Assembly: GCF_901538355.1 (NCBI RefSeq)
Contig: NZ_LR593887.1
Location: 3,572,920-3,636,919 of the forward strand
DNA from: Tuwongella immobilis
Lineage (GTDB): Bacteria; Planctomycetota; Planctomycetia; Gemmatales; Gemmataceae
DNA length: 64,000 bases
Direction of reading: 5' to 3'
Below the pieces are notes generated by a model, which did no database searches, was not told where the DNA came from, and saw nothing but the letters and a program-made list of their open reading frames with translations. Each line of letters starts with the position of its first letter. The stretch's first letter is position 1. Of the stretch, positions 54,805 to 64,000 are shown piece after piece. The position numbers were made by a program, and so were the translations under genes.

Positions 54805-57800
54805 TTACTTCGGTTCCAACGCGAATCGCAGCCCGTCACCACCCGCAATTCGTAGATACATTCCCGAGCCACCCAGGCGATTAATCACCCGGCTCAACAC
54901 GGGATTCCAGCCTTCCTTCAACTCAATCTCGACTCGATCCGCATCGGGAACAGCCGAACGCTCGGCCAGATATTCATGCACGAGCTTGCCATTCACCCAA
55001 ACCCGAATCATATCATCCGATCCCAGCAGTAATGGCACTTTCTGGGCCTTCGGCGAATAGACATACGTCAAAGCATATGCCGACACGCGATCTTTGCCTT
55101 GGAAGATTGGCTCCAGATCGAGGAATCCATCCGCACGGGTTTGCAGCGTTCGCCATGTCACCGATTGCCCCGGCAGTCCGGGATAGGTCGCCTTCCGATC
55201 CAAATTCGTTTCCGGTGGGAAGGTCGTTTGTTGATCGTTCGGGAACGGCCCAACCACATGGAATTCCAGCGCCAGACCACGCAACGATTCTTGCGCATCT
55301 TTGCTCTTGAGGAACGCCAGCAAGTCGATGAATTGATCGTACGTCAACTGCGATGTCGCGTTATCCGGCATCAACGACGTCTTCGAGAGTTTCATCTCTT
55401 CGATGTCATCACGCGGAATGCGAATATCTTTGCCCGTTGCTTCGCGAATCAGGATTTCCTTCGGCATATCAACAATCTTCAGACCGCTGAAGATTTGCCC
55501 CTTGGTGGTTTCCACGGTGTAGGTTTGATAGCCTTCTTTGATTTCCTTGCTCGGCTCGATGATCGATTCCATGATCTTTTCGAGCGTGTGTGTATCCCAC
55601 ACTCGGGTCAGATCGGGCCCGATTTGGCCGCCGATGCCTTCCAACTTGTGGCAGTGGATGCACTGCAACGATTTCGCGTTGAGGAAGATTTCTCGGCCGC
55701 GCATGGCGTTGCCCTTGGTGGCGACCAGCCGGCGCATCTTCTCCACTTCCGCCGGTTGCAGCGACAGCTTCAAGCCGTTTCGCATCACGGCGGTCATCAG
55801 ATTCGCCGCTTCGGGATCGCGGTCATGCTTGCGGAGCGCATCCGACACCACGCCAATGGTATCCGTTGGCAGTTTGCCATCGAGATAGCGTTGCCCCACC
55901 AGCTTGGCACCGGTCGCGTTCGCGCCCAGAATCGGAATCACTTCGTTGAGAATCATCGGGTTCGATTGATCCAACAACTTGGTGGCTGCCGCACTCCCCC
56001 GCGCGGGATTCAACGCCGCCAGCGTGCGCAGCGATTCCAGCAACAACGGCAGCGGCGTCGGCGACTTCGGATCACCGACCAGAAGCTGTTCCATCACCGG
56101 AACGGCGGCCTGATCGTTCAGCACCCGCAAGGCTTGCACCATCGCTAGGCGTTCGGCCAACAGCCGATTCTTGTCCGCGACATACTTCACCAGCGTCCCC
56201 GAGGCCGCCGTCACCCGCGACGTTTCAATGGTTTGGATGGCGACGCGGCGCAAATCGGCCTCATCGCTATCGAGCAGCGTCGTCAGATAGGTCGCAATCT
56301 TCTGCCCGCTCAGGCCACCCGTTTGCGCCAACACATCCAGCCCGGCCAATTGAACCGTCAGCGGCAGATCCGGATTGGCGGTCAGATACTCCACCAACGG
56401 ATCCATCGACAATGGCGGATCGAACAGATAGTTCGGATACGAACGAATGATCGCGGCTCGCTGTTCATCATTCAAGTGCGGATTGGCCAACACCTTGGGA
56501 ATGGCTTCCGCCGCCGCCATGGTGCGGGTCGCTTGAAATGCCGCAACGACTTTCGCTGCCATGGCCGCATCGCCGGAGTTGAGCAGAATCACCAACTCTT
56601 GCATGCCGGCCTTGCCCGTCGCTTCAATCGCACGCAGCAGACCATCGTGCAGGAATACATCTTGGCCATCGTCGAACTTGTACAGATTAACCAACGCCCC
56701 TGCTTCCGAGGCACCGCCGATCTTGCCCAAGGCGATTGCCACCGAGCGACGCACGGCCGGCGCCGCATCCGTGACCGCCTTCGTCAACGCGGAAGTCACC
56801 AGCGGATCGCCCGGCTTCGCGTTCAACGCCAAGCCATCGGCCGCCAACCGTCGCACATCGGGGGCAATGTCATTGAGTGCCGCCACGAAGGCATCGCGCA
56901 CCGCATCATTCCACATCGATTGCAGCACACCGACGACAGCAATTCGGGTGACCGCCAGTTTTTCTCGATTGGCGAGCAATTGCAGTAACGCATCGCGGTT
57001 CTTCTCGCCTCGCTTGCGGAGTTCCGCCTGGGCAACCAAGCGATCGGTTTGATCCGGCAATTCCAGCGCGGCCAACAGTTCCGCATCGCTCCCGCGAACG
57101 ATCTTGGCCCATGAATCCATTCCACGGAGCGGAATTTCCGGCTCCACTTCTTCCGATCCGATCGGTTTGCCACCCACCCAGCGAATGCGATAGATCGCTC
57201 CGTGGACATTATCGCCCCAGAGTTTGCCCGCCCCGCCGGAATCGGTCCGCCAATCGCAGACGTAGATGGCCCCATCGGGACCAGTAATCATTTGGCAGGG
57301 TCGGAACAGCGGCTCGGCGCTCTTGAAAAATTCAAATTCCTTGACGATTTCGAAGGTCGAACCGGTGGCCGAAACTTGGTACGCACGCACCACCTTGCGG
57401 AAGACATCGGGATAGTACAGCCAGCCGCGATAGGCTTCTGGAATGCGCGTGTCGTTATAAATCATCAATCCGGCAGGCGAACCGCGCCCGGTCTTCAGCA
57501 TCGGCGGCATCTTTCCTGGCATTTCGCCATAGACCGCCCCACGCAGATGATCCGGCTTGCAGCAGCGTGCGCCGGGGAACAATCGCCAGCCGAAATCCGC
57601 ACCTTCGACGACGTGCATGATGCGGCAGCCGGTAAACTTGCTGCCGTCTTCGTTGTCGTTATCGACATGGAACCAGTTCATTTTGTCGTCGAACGCGAGA
57701 TCCCGATACGGATTGCGATACCCGATCGAATAGACATGCAATTGCGATCCATCCGGTTTGCAGCGGAACACCGCGCCCGTCCGCAGCACCGTGGCCCGCG

Positions 57801-58485
57801 ATCCATCCGAACCTTCGGCAAAATTGTCATCATCGCCGCTGGTCAGGTACAGCCAGCCGTCGTTGCCAATGGTCATGCCCGAGACTTGATGGTGGTGATA
57901 CCCGCAGAATCCTTGGGCAATCACTTCTTTGACATCAAATGGGCCATCGGCTTTCGATTGCTTGTACCGTCGAACGGTGCCACGACCGCTGAGGTAAATC
58001 CAACCGTCATGCACGAGAATCGACGACGGCAGTTCATCGTGGCCGACAATTTCGAACTTGTCGTAGATGCCCTTTTCCGCGTTGAAGCGAAGGACTTTGA
58101 CCACGTCCTTGACTTGCTTCTTCATCGTGGCGATGACTTTTTTACTGCCATCTTTGTAGGTGAACGTCTCTTTGAATTCGGGGAAGCCCGCGCCGGTGTG
58201 CGGCAGCCATTCCAGCACATAGAGCGTGCCATTGGTATCGAAGGTCATGCCGACGGGGTTGATGATGGTTGGCTCGCTGGCCACCAACTCCATTCGGAAC
58301 CCATCGGGCAGGAAATAGCCTTTGAATTTGGGATCGAATTTCCCTTGATCGACCAGTTCGAGCCCTTCGGGGGCCGGTTTGGGGGGCGATTGCGGCTGGA
58401 CGATATCGATGGATACCTTCTCAGCGGCCATCGCAAGCGACGTCATCCAGACGACGCTAAGCAGTGCGGAGAGTGTGCGAAACAC
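54805..58485 (-). CDS. Large secreted PVC-type dehydrogenase with HEAT repeats, CxxCH and PA14-like end
   Basis: 1226 residues. GTG 58485 is favoured (GGGAG 6 bases upstream, signal peptide FRTLSALLSVVWMTSLAMA); ATG 58518 is the alternative. A propeller dehydrogenase-like domain (about 50-450) carries LPDGFRMELVASEPTIINP, HVDNDNEDGSKFTGCRI and GPDGAIYVCDWRTDSGGAG. A long HEAT-like region (about 470-900) follows, then a cytochrome-like domain with CIHCH near residue 940, and a C-terminal PA14-like part (LLLGSDDMIRVWVNGKLVHE). It shares the architecture of the 47711 gene but is longer. Confidence 0.88.
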   Translation of the reverse strand: MFRTLSALLSVVWMTSLAMAAEKVSIDIVQPQSPPKPAPEGLELVDQGKFDPKFKGYFLPDGFRMELVASEPTIINPVGMTFDTNGTLYVLEWLPHTGAGFPEFKETFTYKDGSKKVIATMKKQVKDVVKVLRFNAEKGIYDKFEIVGHDELPSSILVHDGWIYLSGRGTVRRYKQSKADGPFDVKEVIAQGFCGYHHHQVSGMTIGNDGWLYLTSGDDDNFAEGSDGSRATVLRTGAVFRCKPDGSQLHVYSIGYRNPYRDLAFDDKMNWFHVDNDNEDGSKFTGCRIMHVVEGADFGWRLFPGARCCKPDHLRGAVYGEMPGKMPPMLKTGRGSPAGLMIYNDTRIPEAYRGWLYYPDVFRKVVRAYQVSATGSTFEIVKEFEFFKSAEPLFRPCQMITGPDGAIYVCDWRTDSGGAGKLWGDNVHGAIYRIRWVGGKPIGSEEVEPEIPLRGMDSWAKIVRGSDAELLAALELPDQTDRLVAQAELRKRGEKNRDALLQLLANREKLAVTRIAVVGVLQSMWNDAVRDAFVAALNDIAPDVRRLAADGLALNAKPGDPLVTSALTKAVTDAAPAVRRSVAIALGKIGGASEAGALVNLYKFDDGQDVFLHDGLLRAIEATGKAGMQELVILLNSGDAAMAAKVVAAFQATRTMAAAEAIPKVLANPHLNDEQRAAIIRSYPNYLFDPPLSMDPLVEYLTANPDLPLTVQLAGLDVLAQTGGLSGQKIATYLTTLLDSDEADLRRVAIQTIETSRVTAASGTLVKYVADKNRLLAERLAMVQALRVLNDQAAVPVMEQLLVGDPKSPTPLPLLLESLRTLAALNPARGSAAATKLLDQSNPMILNEVIPILGANATGAKLVGQRYLDGKLPTDTIGVVSDALRKHDRDPEAANLMTAVMRNGLKLSLQPAEVEKMRRLVATKGNAMRGREIFLNAKSLQCIHCHKLEGIGGQIGPDLTRVWDTHTLEKIMESIIEPSKEIKEGYQTYTVETTKGQIFSGLKIVDMPKEILIREATGKDIRIPRDDIEEMKLSKTSLMPDNATSQLTYDQFIDLLAFLKSKDAQESLRGLALEFHVVGPFPNDQQTTFPPETNLDRKATYPGLPGQSVTWRTLQTRADGFLDLEPIFQGKDRVSAYALTYVYSPKAQKVPLLLGSDDMIRVWVNGKLVHEYLAERSAVPDADRVEIELKEGWNPVLSRVINRLGGSGMYLRIAGGDGLRFALEPK

Positions 58486-58537
58486 GTGAAACTCCCTGAA
58501 ACAAACGTAAGGAAGCATTCAATTTACCGTCTCGGGT

Positions 58538-58564
58538 ATCGGCTTGAAAACAACAAAAGCCGAT
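58538..58564 (-). terminator. Possible hairpin after treS
   Basis: An 8-bp stem ATCGGCTT/AAGCCGAT (58538-58545, 58557-58564) with a T-rich loop on the minus strand, 49 bases after the trehalose-operon stop. Confidence 0.35.
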
Positions 58565-58612
58565 GAAGCACAGGCTCCACCGGCGGGGCGTGGTTTGGTC
58601 GATTCGATCCGG

Positions 58613-61600
58613 TTAGTTTACCGCGACGATTCGGGATGGCTCACACAAATCGTCAACCGATTCTCCCATGAGTCGAAGAATCGCGCGGAGTGGAATCACG
58701 GCCCATTCCGGGCGGAATGCCAGATCGTAGTCGATTTCCAGGATCGCTTTTTCGAGTAGGAACAGTTCGATCAGCGTCGAAGTGGCCGATTCCGACGGCG
58801 GAAGCAATCGCGTATCGTCGATTTTGCGACGATATTCCGAGACAAATTCGCGCGAGACACAATCGCACCACGCATCTGCCCATTTGGACAGAATCGCGCG
58901 ATCCTCCGTCCGAATCACCCCCGGCGATCGCCCGCGATGATTCGCCAACCCGCGCAGCACGCTTTGGGCGGCGTAATCGAACGAGCGGAGCATCCCCGCG
59001 ACATCCCGCAGCGGCGATCGTTTGATTTTTCGATCGGTGATCCGCCGCGACACATCCCCTTCAAAATCGATGACCACGAAGTTATTGCCCGTGTACAGCA
59101 ATTGCCCCAGGTGGTAATCCCCGTGGCAGCGAATTCGGAATCCTTCCTGAATGGCAGGATCCAACACCCGTTGGAATCGGTCAACAATATTCCGCTGTAT
59201 GGCAAGGAATCGCTCGGCGAGTGGTCGCACGATCGGCGGCAATTCGTCCCGTTCCCGTTCGAGTCGTTCGGTGAGTTTCCCCATCGCGTTGCGCATCGAT
59301 TGGTAGACGGAACGCTGATGTTGGCGCGAGTAAATTTCTTTGGCAAACGGCGAATCAATCGGGGCCGCCGCCAGGGCTTTGTGCAGCTCGGCCGTGCGAT
59401 TCGCCAGCAGCCGAACGGTATTGATGTACCCGCCCGCGAACCCCTCCAAATCATGCATGGAAACGGTGCACGCTCCGAACATTGGCATCGGCGGCGGCAG
59501 CGGCGGGGATTGTTCTCGGGAATTGGCCGCGACCGATTCGTAGAACAGGCTCAACAAATCGAGTGTGTATTGCCAGGCGTTTCCTTGATTCGGAACATAG
59601 CGATGCAGCACTGCCAACGTGATTGGCTCGGCTCCGCGACGAATCAACTCAATCGCCCCAACCACGGGCGCACTCGGGACATCGGTCGTGACACTTTGCA
59701 GATAGCGCCCCACTTCCAAATCGGGGTTGGTCCCCTCTTCGGCTCGATGGAAGGTTTTCAGAACAAACGATTCACCAAAGATTACCGCAAAGTTATTCCG
59801 TTCGCTGCGATGCACCACCGGCACGGGCAATTCCGTATCGGTTCCTTCCGGGACTGCCTCGGAATCCAGCCAGCGCGCCACGAATTGCCCGTTTTCGGTC
59901 ACTTGCGAACGATTGTTGCGAATGGCGCGAAGCAATCCGTTGTTGTATTCCGGCACCGCTTGCGCTGCGACGAGATCGCCGGTTTCGCCGCCCACAATGC
60001 GAGCAATCACCGCCGTCTCTTCCGGTAACAGGAGCCGACTGCGATCCGATGCCGCCAAACAGAGCACCGGCAACAGGACCGTTTCGGCCAACCCGACGCG
60101 GAATTCCACCCGAAGGAACAGAATCTGCACGCGAATGCGACTGATGGTGATGACCACCGATTTATCCAGTCGCACATTGGTGATGGCCTGCCGACTGCCC
60201 GGAGTTTGCCGTTGGGTGAGGAATCCGACCAGAATTCCTTCCAACTGTTCTTGCGGACCGCCTTCGAGAATTTCTTCCCAGGATCGGTTGACGCGAATTT
60301 CGGGCATCGACAACATCGGCACCCGACTGCTCCCCGTGCGAACCGGGGTCAGCGCGAACCAATAGAAGCCATGCGGTCCCATTGTCAGCGGATACGCCCC
60401 GTCACCAATCGCCGGGAACTGCGTGCGACCAAAAAGTTCCTCGGGAATCATTCCGCGATAATTCGACAGATCCAATTCCGCATATTGCACGAATCGCGAG
60501 AGGTTGGCGACGACCAGCAGCACTTCGTCTTGGTACACACGAATGAAGGCGAGAATTTTCGGATTCGTCGCCAGCAAAAATTGAATGCTACCCCGACCGA
60601 ATGCCCGATAGCGCTTCCGCAGCGCAATCAGTCGCTTCATCCACCACAATAGCGAGGATGGATTGTTCTGCTGGGCTTCAACATTCACCGCTTCGTAGTG
60701 GTATTCCGGATCGATGATGATCGGCAGATAGAGTTTCTGCGGATTGGCCCGGCTGAACCCTGCATTCCGATCCGAACTCCACTGCATCGGCGTGCGAACA
60801 CCATTTCGATCGCCGAGATAGATATTGTCGCCCATGCCAATCTCATCGCCGTAGTACACCACCGGCGTTCCGGGCATGGAAAACAGCAGCGCGTTCATCA
60901 TTTCGATGCGGCGACGATCATTCTTGAGCAACGGAACCAATCGGTGGCGAATCCCCAAGAAGATTCGCGCTTGCCGTTCTTGAGCGTAGGCGCGAAGCAT
61001 GTAGTCGCGCTCTTCGTCGGTAATCATCGCCAACGTGAGTTCGTCGTGATTGCGCAGGAACAGGCACCATTGGCACGATTCGGGAATCGCTGGCGTTTGC
61101 GCAAGAATGTCGATGATCGGAAAGCGATCCTCCTGATGGAGCGCCATAAACAACCGCGGCATCAGCGGGAAATGAAACACCATATGGCATTCATCGCCCT
61201 GCCCGAAGAATTCGACCGCATCTTCCGGCCACAAATTGACTTCGGCCAGAAACATCCGATCCGGATATTTTTCTTCGACGTGCTTGCGGAGGCTTTTGAG
61301 AAAATGGTGCGTTTCGGGCAGATTCTCGCAACTGGTGCCTTCGCGCTCGTACAGATACGGCACCGCATCCAAGCGCATGCCATCCACGCCGAGATCGAAC
61401 CAGAAATCGACCACCGGCATGATCGCATCCCAAACCGCCGGATTGTCATAATTCAGATCCGGTTGATGCGAATAAAACCGATGCCAATAGTATTGCTTGG
61501 CAACCGGATCCCAGGCCCAGTTCGACGTTTCGAATCCCGGAAAGATGATCGGCACATCGGCGAATTTGTCGGGCGTATCATTCCAGACATAGAAATCCCG

Positions 61601-62017
61601 TTCCACACTTCCGCGCGGGCTTTGGCGCGCTCGCTGGAACCACGGATGCTGGTCCGAGGTGTGGTTAATCACCAGTTCGGTGATGACTTTGATTCCCCGT
61701 CGGTGGGCTTCATCCAGGAATGCCTTGAAATCATCGAGCGTTCCGTAATGTGGATGCACCGAGGTATAGTCGGCAATATCGTAGCCATCATCCCGTAGCG
61801 GGGAGGGGTAAAACGGCAGCAGCCACACCGCCGTGACCCCGAGATCCTCCAGGTAATCCAATTTTTGGGTCAATCCACGAAAATCGCCCATGCCGTCACC
61901 GACGCTGTCGTGAAACGCACGCACATGGACTTCGTAAATAACGGCATCTTTGTACCACTGGGGATCATCGGTCGGCATAAATCCATCTCGTTCGCGGACA
62001 TCCTTGGGGCGAATCAC
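58613..62017 (-). CDS. treS: Trehalose synthase (TreS) fused to maltokinase
   Basis: 1134 residues. The N-terminal GH13 TreS (about 14-570) interconverts trehalose and maltose: nucleophile Asp217 (GMRLDAVPY), acid/base Glu259 (FLAEVNLWP), Asp325 (LRNHDELT), and WYKDAVIYEVHVRAFHDSVG. The C-terminal maltokinase (about 760-1120) phosphorylates maltose to maltose-1-phosphate, with CHGDYHLGQLL and VIDFEGD. The start is a GTG overlapping the stop of the upstream gene (GTGA); ATG 61978 is an alternative. The TreS-Mak fusion is known, and the product feeds GlgE. Confidence 0.94.
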   Translation of the reverse strand: MIRPKDVRERDGFMPTDDPQWYKDAVIYEVHVRAFHDSVGDGMGDFRGLTQKLDYLEDLGVTAVWLLPFYPSPLRDDGYDIADYTSVHPHYGTLDDFKAFLDEAHRRGIKVITELVINHTSDQHPWFQRARQSPRGSVERDFYVWNDTPDKFADVPIIFPGFETSNWAWDPVAKQYYWHRFYSHQPDLNYDNPAVWDAIMPVVDFWFDLGVDGMRLDAVPYLYEREGTSCENLPETHHFLKSLRKHVEEKYPDRMFLAEVNLWPEDAVEFFGQGDECHMVFHFPLMPRLFMALHQEDRFPIIDILAQTPAIPESCQWCLFLRNHDELTLAMITDEERDYMLRAYAQERQARIFLGIRHRLVPLLKNDRRRIEMMNALLFSMPGTPVVYYGDEIGMGDNIYLGDRNGVRTPMQWSSDRNAGFSRANPQKLYLPIIIDPEYHYEAVNVEAQQNNPSSLLWWMKRLIALRKRYRAFGRGSIQFLLATNPKILAFIRVYQDEVLLVVANLSRFVQYAELDLSNYRGMIPEELFGRTQFPAIGDGAYPLTMGPHGFYWFALTPVRTGSSRVPMLSMPEIRVNRSWEEILEGGPQEQLEGILVGFLTQRQTPGSRQAITNVRLDKSVVITISRIRVQILFLRVEFRVGLAETVLLPVLCLAASDRSRLLLPEETAVIARIVGGETGDLVAAQAVPEYNNGLLRAIRNNRSQVTENGQFVARWLDSEAVPEGTDTELPVPVVHRSERNNFAVIFGESFVLKTFHRAEEGTNPDLEVGRYLQSVTTDVPSAPVVGAIELIRRGAEPITLAVLHRYVPNQGNAWQYTLDLLSLFYESVAANSREQSPPLPPPMPMFGACTVSMHDLEGFAGGYINTVRLLANRTAELHKALAAAPIDSPFAKEIYSRQHQRSVYQSMRNAMGKLTERLERERDELPPIVRPLAERFLAIQRNIVDRFQRVLDPAIQEGFRIRCHGDYHLGQLLYTGNNFVVIDFEGDVSRRITDRKIKRSPLRDVAGMLRSFDYAAQSVLRGLANHRGRSPGVIRTEDRAILSKWADAWCDCVSREFVSEYRRKIDDTRLLPPSESATSTLIELFLLEKAILEIDYDLAFRPEWAVIPLRAILRLMGESVDDLCEPSRIVAVN

Positions 62018-63348
62018 GGTCCGTTCATGATCGATCCACCGGGTGGTTGGTGCAACCCGGCTTCTCCCGACGGCTCATCGGTTCGGAAACGGAGCCGTCG
62101 CTCGCCCGACTGTTGAAGCGATAGTGCCCAAATGGCACGAAACTCTCGATGCAATTGTTCCCAATCGCGGCGAATGTTCACCAATGGAACATTATTGACC
62201 CGTTGGAATGCCTCTTCGGCATATCGGCTGACATTTGGAATCAAGGCTGCCGGGGCCGCGTGTGGGATGCGCTGGCGCAGTTGTTCCAAGACCCGCCCCG
62301 CTTCCAATCCGGGGAGTTGAAGATTCACCGCTGCCACACGGATTGCCGGAGCAATCGATTCCAGAAGCGGTTCGATACTCTCCCAGTCTGCGCTTGCCCA
62401 GACTTGCCAGCCACGACGACTGAGTTCCAGCAAGCATTGTTGGCGCCGCACCTGGTCGGGGTCAATCAGCAATAACCCCAACGCCGATTCACCAGGGTCG
62501 ATTCCCTCGCAGCATTCGCCCACATTCCGAGTCGATTCGCGCTCCAAATCGGGACCCAACGCGCACAATTGCCCCACCAGAATTTCGAGCACCCGTTGCA
62601 ATTCCGCGGGACTGTCCAAGAGCACTTGCGCGATCGGTGGGGCATCCGGCCCGATTCCCACCGTGATCCCATTGAGTTGGCGAACCACCTGCATCGCCTC
62701 GGTATCGTTGGGCGCATCGCCGAAGAAGATCGGATACGCGGATTCGCCCAAATGTCCCAGAATCGTCTGGATGGCAGTCCCTTTGTCCCAGCCGTCCTGC
62801 GGGGTGATTTCCAACGCTTGAGACACTTCCCGAGCGCGGAGTGCGGGGAAATCCTGCACGATTCGCAAGACTTCGGCGAGAAACTCCCCCGTTGCATCCT
62901 CCGGAATGTGGCGATGATGAATCGCCATGGCAACCGGCTTGCGTTCCAACCACGCCTGGGAAAATCGCTCAATCACCGGCGCCAGCAATTGTTGGAGCCG
63001 ATCCAATTCGCAGCGAAAGGCATCGGCATGCGGATATTCCCAGCGATTGCCATTCAGCCACAGCTCAGCACCCCCCGATCCGGCGAACCAGATCGAGGGG
63101 AGCGCGACTTTCTGCTGGACATCGGCCAACGCGCGACCGCTAATGACCGCGACTTGCACGTTCGGCAGCTCATTGAGCGATGCCAGCAAGTTTCGCATCG
63201 CATCCGAAAGAATCGCCAGACTGGGGTGCGACACAATCGGGGTCAGCGTTCCATCGTAATCAAAGCAGCACGCGATGGGTCGATTTTGCCGAGCAATTGC
63301 CACCAGCGAATCGACCCAATCGGCGAACGGTTGACCATCCACACCCAT
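62014..63348 (-). CDS. otsB: Trehalose-6-phosphate phosphatase (OtsB) fused to degenerate receiver-like domain
   Basis: 444 residues. The N-terminal HAD phosphatase (about 1-265) has DYDGT (Asp30, Asp32), VISGRALADV, DGWDKGTAI and FGDAPNDTEA (Asp211, Asp215), typical of OtsB. A linker is followed by a response-regulator receiver-like fold (about 290-400): LLLIDPDQVRRQ (Asp296, Asp298) and AAVNLQLPG, where the phospho-acceptor Asp is replaced by Asn342. No conserved Lys is obvious. ATG 63348 overlaps the otsA stop (TAATG), and AAGGAG lies 8 bases upstream. The receiver may sense or regulate the operon (inference). Confidence 0.88.
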   Translation of the reverse strand: MGVDGQPFADWVDSLVAIARQNRPIACCFDYDGTLTPIVSHPSLAILSDAMRNLLASLNELPNVQVAVISGRALADVQQKVALPSIWFAGSGGAELWLNGNRWEYPHADAFRCELDRLQQLLAPVIERFSQAWLERKPVAMAIHHRHIPEDATGEFLAEVLRIVQDFPALRAREVSQALEITPQDGWDKGTAIQTILGHLGESAYPIFFGDAPNDTEAMQVVRQLNGITVGIGPDAPPIAQVLLDSPAELQRVLEILVGQLCALGPDLERESTRNVGECCEGIDPGESALGLLLIDPDQVRRQQCLLELSRRGWQVWASADWESIEPLLESIAPAIRVAAVNLQLPGLEAGRVLEQLRQRIPHAAPAALIPNVSRYAEEAFQRVNNVPLVNIRRDWEQLHREFRAIWALSLQQSGERRLRFRTDEPSGEAGLHQPPGGSIMNGP

Positions 63349-64000
63349 TAGGACACTCCTTCCGAAGGGCGTCCCGCAGCACTCAAGCTGGGGAACTCGC
63401 CCGACGAGGTCGGATCGTTCCATTCCCAATCCGAGTCCATTTCCAACGGATCATCCACCATCTTGCCGACTTCGGACAGCAGCCGACCGGCCCAACGATA
63501 GATGTTGTTTTCCGAGACGGTTTTGCGCATGCGGCGCATTCGGCGGCGCTGTTCCTCGCTGGGCATCGATAGCGCCTCGTGGAACGCAGTGGCCACTTCT
63601 TGCACATCAAACGGATTGACCAAAATTGCATCGGTCAATTCGCGGGATGCCCCGGTGAAGTTGGAGAGAATCAGCGCCCCCTGCTCATCCGATCGGGCCG
63701 ACACGTATTCTTTGGCAACCAGATTCATGCCATCATGCAGCGAAGTGACAACACACCCAGCGGCCATCCGATACAGCAGCGTAACATCTTTGGGGCCATG
63801 ATGTTCGTTGAGCAAAATCACCGGCTTCCAGCGATCTTTGCCATGCTTCCAATTGATCTGCTCCGCCAATTGGTGAACACTTTCGTTGAGATCACGATAC
63901 GCTGGCAAATGCGTTCGACTTGGGGCACCAATTTGCAGAAAATGGAATTTCCCCTTCCATTCCGGATGCTGATCCAGCAGCCGATCGACCGCATTGAGCC
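63348..64000 (-). CDS. otsA: Trehalose-6-phosphate synthase C-terminal part, 5' end outside window
   Basis: About 216 residues, running off the window edge. It matches the C-terminal half of GT20 enzymes that join UDP-glucose and glucose-6-phosphate. Visible motifs are FHFLQIGAPSRTHLPAY, LYRMAAGCVVTSLHDGMNLV, KEYVSA, GALILSNFTGA and NPFDVQEVA, which form the UDP-sugar site. The C terminus has a Ser/Glu/Gly tail. It is the first visible gene of the operon, followed directly by otsB. Confidence 0.94.
   Translation of the reverse strand, partial: LNAVDRLLDQHPEWKGKFHFLQIGAPSRTHLPAYRDLNESVHQLAEQINWKHGKDRWKPVILLNEHHGPKDVTLLYRMAAGCVVTSLHDGMNLVAKEYVSARSDEQGALILSNFTGASRELTDAILVNPFDVQEVATAFHEALSMPSEEQRRRMRRMRKTVSENNIYRWAGRLLSEVGKMVDDPLEMDSDWEWNDPTSSGEFPSLSAAGRPSEGVS

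Noticed and set aside
57202-58566. Long plus-strand frame opposite the PVC dehydrogenase
   Set aside because: Antisense shadow of conserved propeller sequence, with no start signals.

Overview
The window looks like chromosomal DNA of a planctomycete, most likely from the Gemmata-related lineage. The evidence is gene content: DUF1549/DUF1553 and DUF1501 partner genes, two PVC-type membrane-bound dehydrogenases with CxxCH haem sites, an ECF-like sigma factor fused to a Ser/Thr kinase, bacterial tetrahydromethanopterin (H4MPT) C1 genes, and many secreted beta-propeller and TPR proteins. I see no rRNA, insertion sequence, prophage or CRISPR array. About 46 protein genes (one cut at each end of the window) and three tRNA genes were recognised.

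Layout. 1-2.1 kb: two plus-strand envelope or coiled-coil proteins, the second ending in a Lys/Ala/Glu/Pro repeat tail. 2.2-3.3 kb: RluA-type pseudouridine synthase. 3.4-11.8 kb: a minus-strand block read NYN/OST-HTH protein, fused membrane/spermidine-synthase-like protein, ATP-grasp protein, methenyl-H4MPT cyclohydrolase, RimK-like ATP-grasp ligase, CitG-like protein, PhyH dioxygenase. Several of these genes overlap by ATGA, so the C1 part is very probably one operon. 12.1-16 kb: membrane protein, dual-specificity-type phosphatase, tRNA-Thr(CGT) with a clear promoter and terminator, FadL-type outer-membrane protein. 16-20.8 kb: DUF1553/DUF1501 pair and a small secreted protein. 20.9-25.4 kb: Dus, a 7Fe-type ferredoxin, the sigma-kinase fusion and an overlapping secreted protein. 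25.4-30.2 kb: RND efflux pump (adaptor then permease). 30.6-32.8 kb: SRAP/YedK, MFS exporter, tRNA-Leu(TAG). 32.8-39.3 kb: secreted hydrolases and a double-propeller sugar dehydrogenase. 39.5-45 kb: tRNA-Ala(CGC), two TPR secreted proteins, a TIGR01777-type epimerase. 45.2-47.1 kb: leuD, then cdd-upp pyrimidine salvage. 47.1-54.7 kb: thiL coupled to a PVC dehydrogenase and a small secreted protein, a WD40 protein, msrA, a small lipoprotein. 54.8-64 kb: a second PVC dehydrogenase and a trehalose operon, otsA - otsB fused to a receiver-like domain - treS fused to maltokinase.

How the genes may work together. The C1 block supplies the cyclohydrolase step of H4MPT-dependent formaldehyde oxidation, plus two ATP-grasp enzymes and a CitG-like enzyme that may build the cofactor. 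The trehalose operon would make trehalose from UDP-glucose and glucose-6-phosphate, convert it to maltose, and phosphorylate maltose to maltose-1-phosphate, the GlgE substrate. The most unusual architectures are the OtsB-receiver fusion with the phospho-acceptor Asp replaced by Asn, the sigma-factor/non-RD-kinase fusion, and the overlap-linked C1 block.
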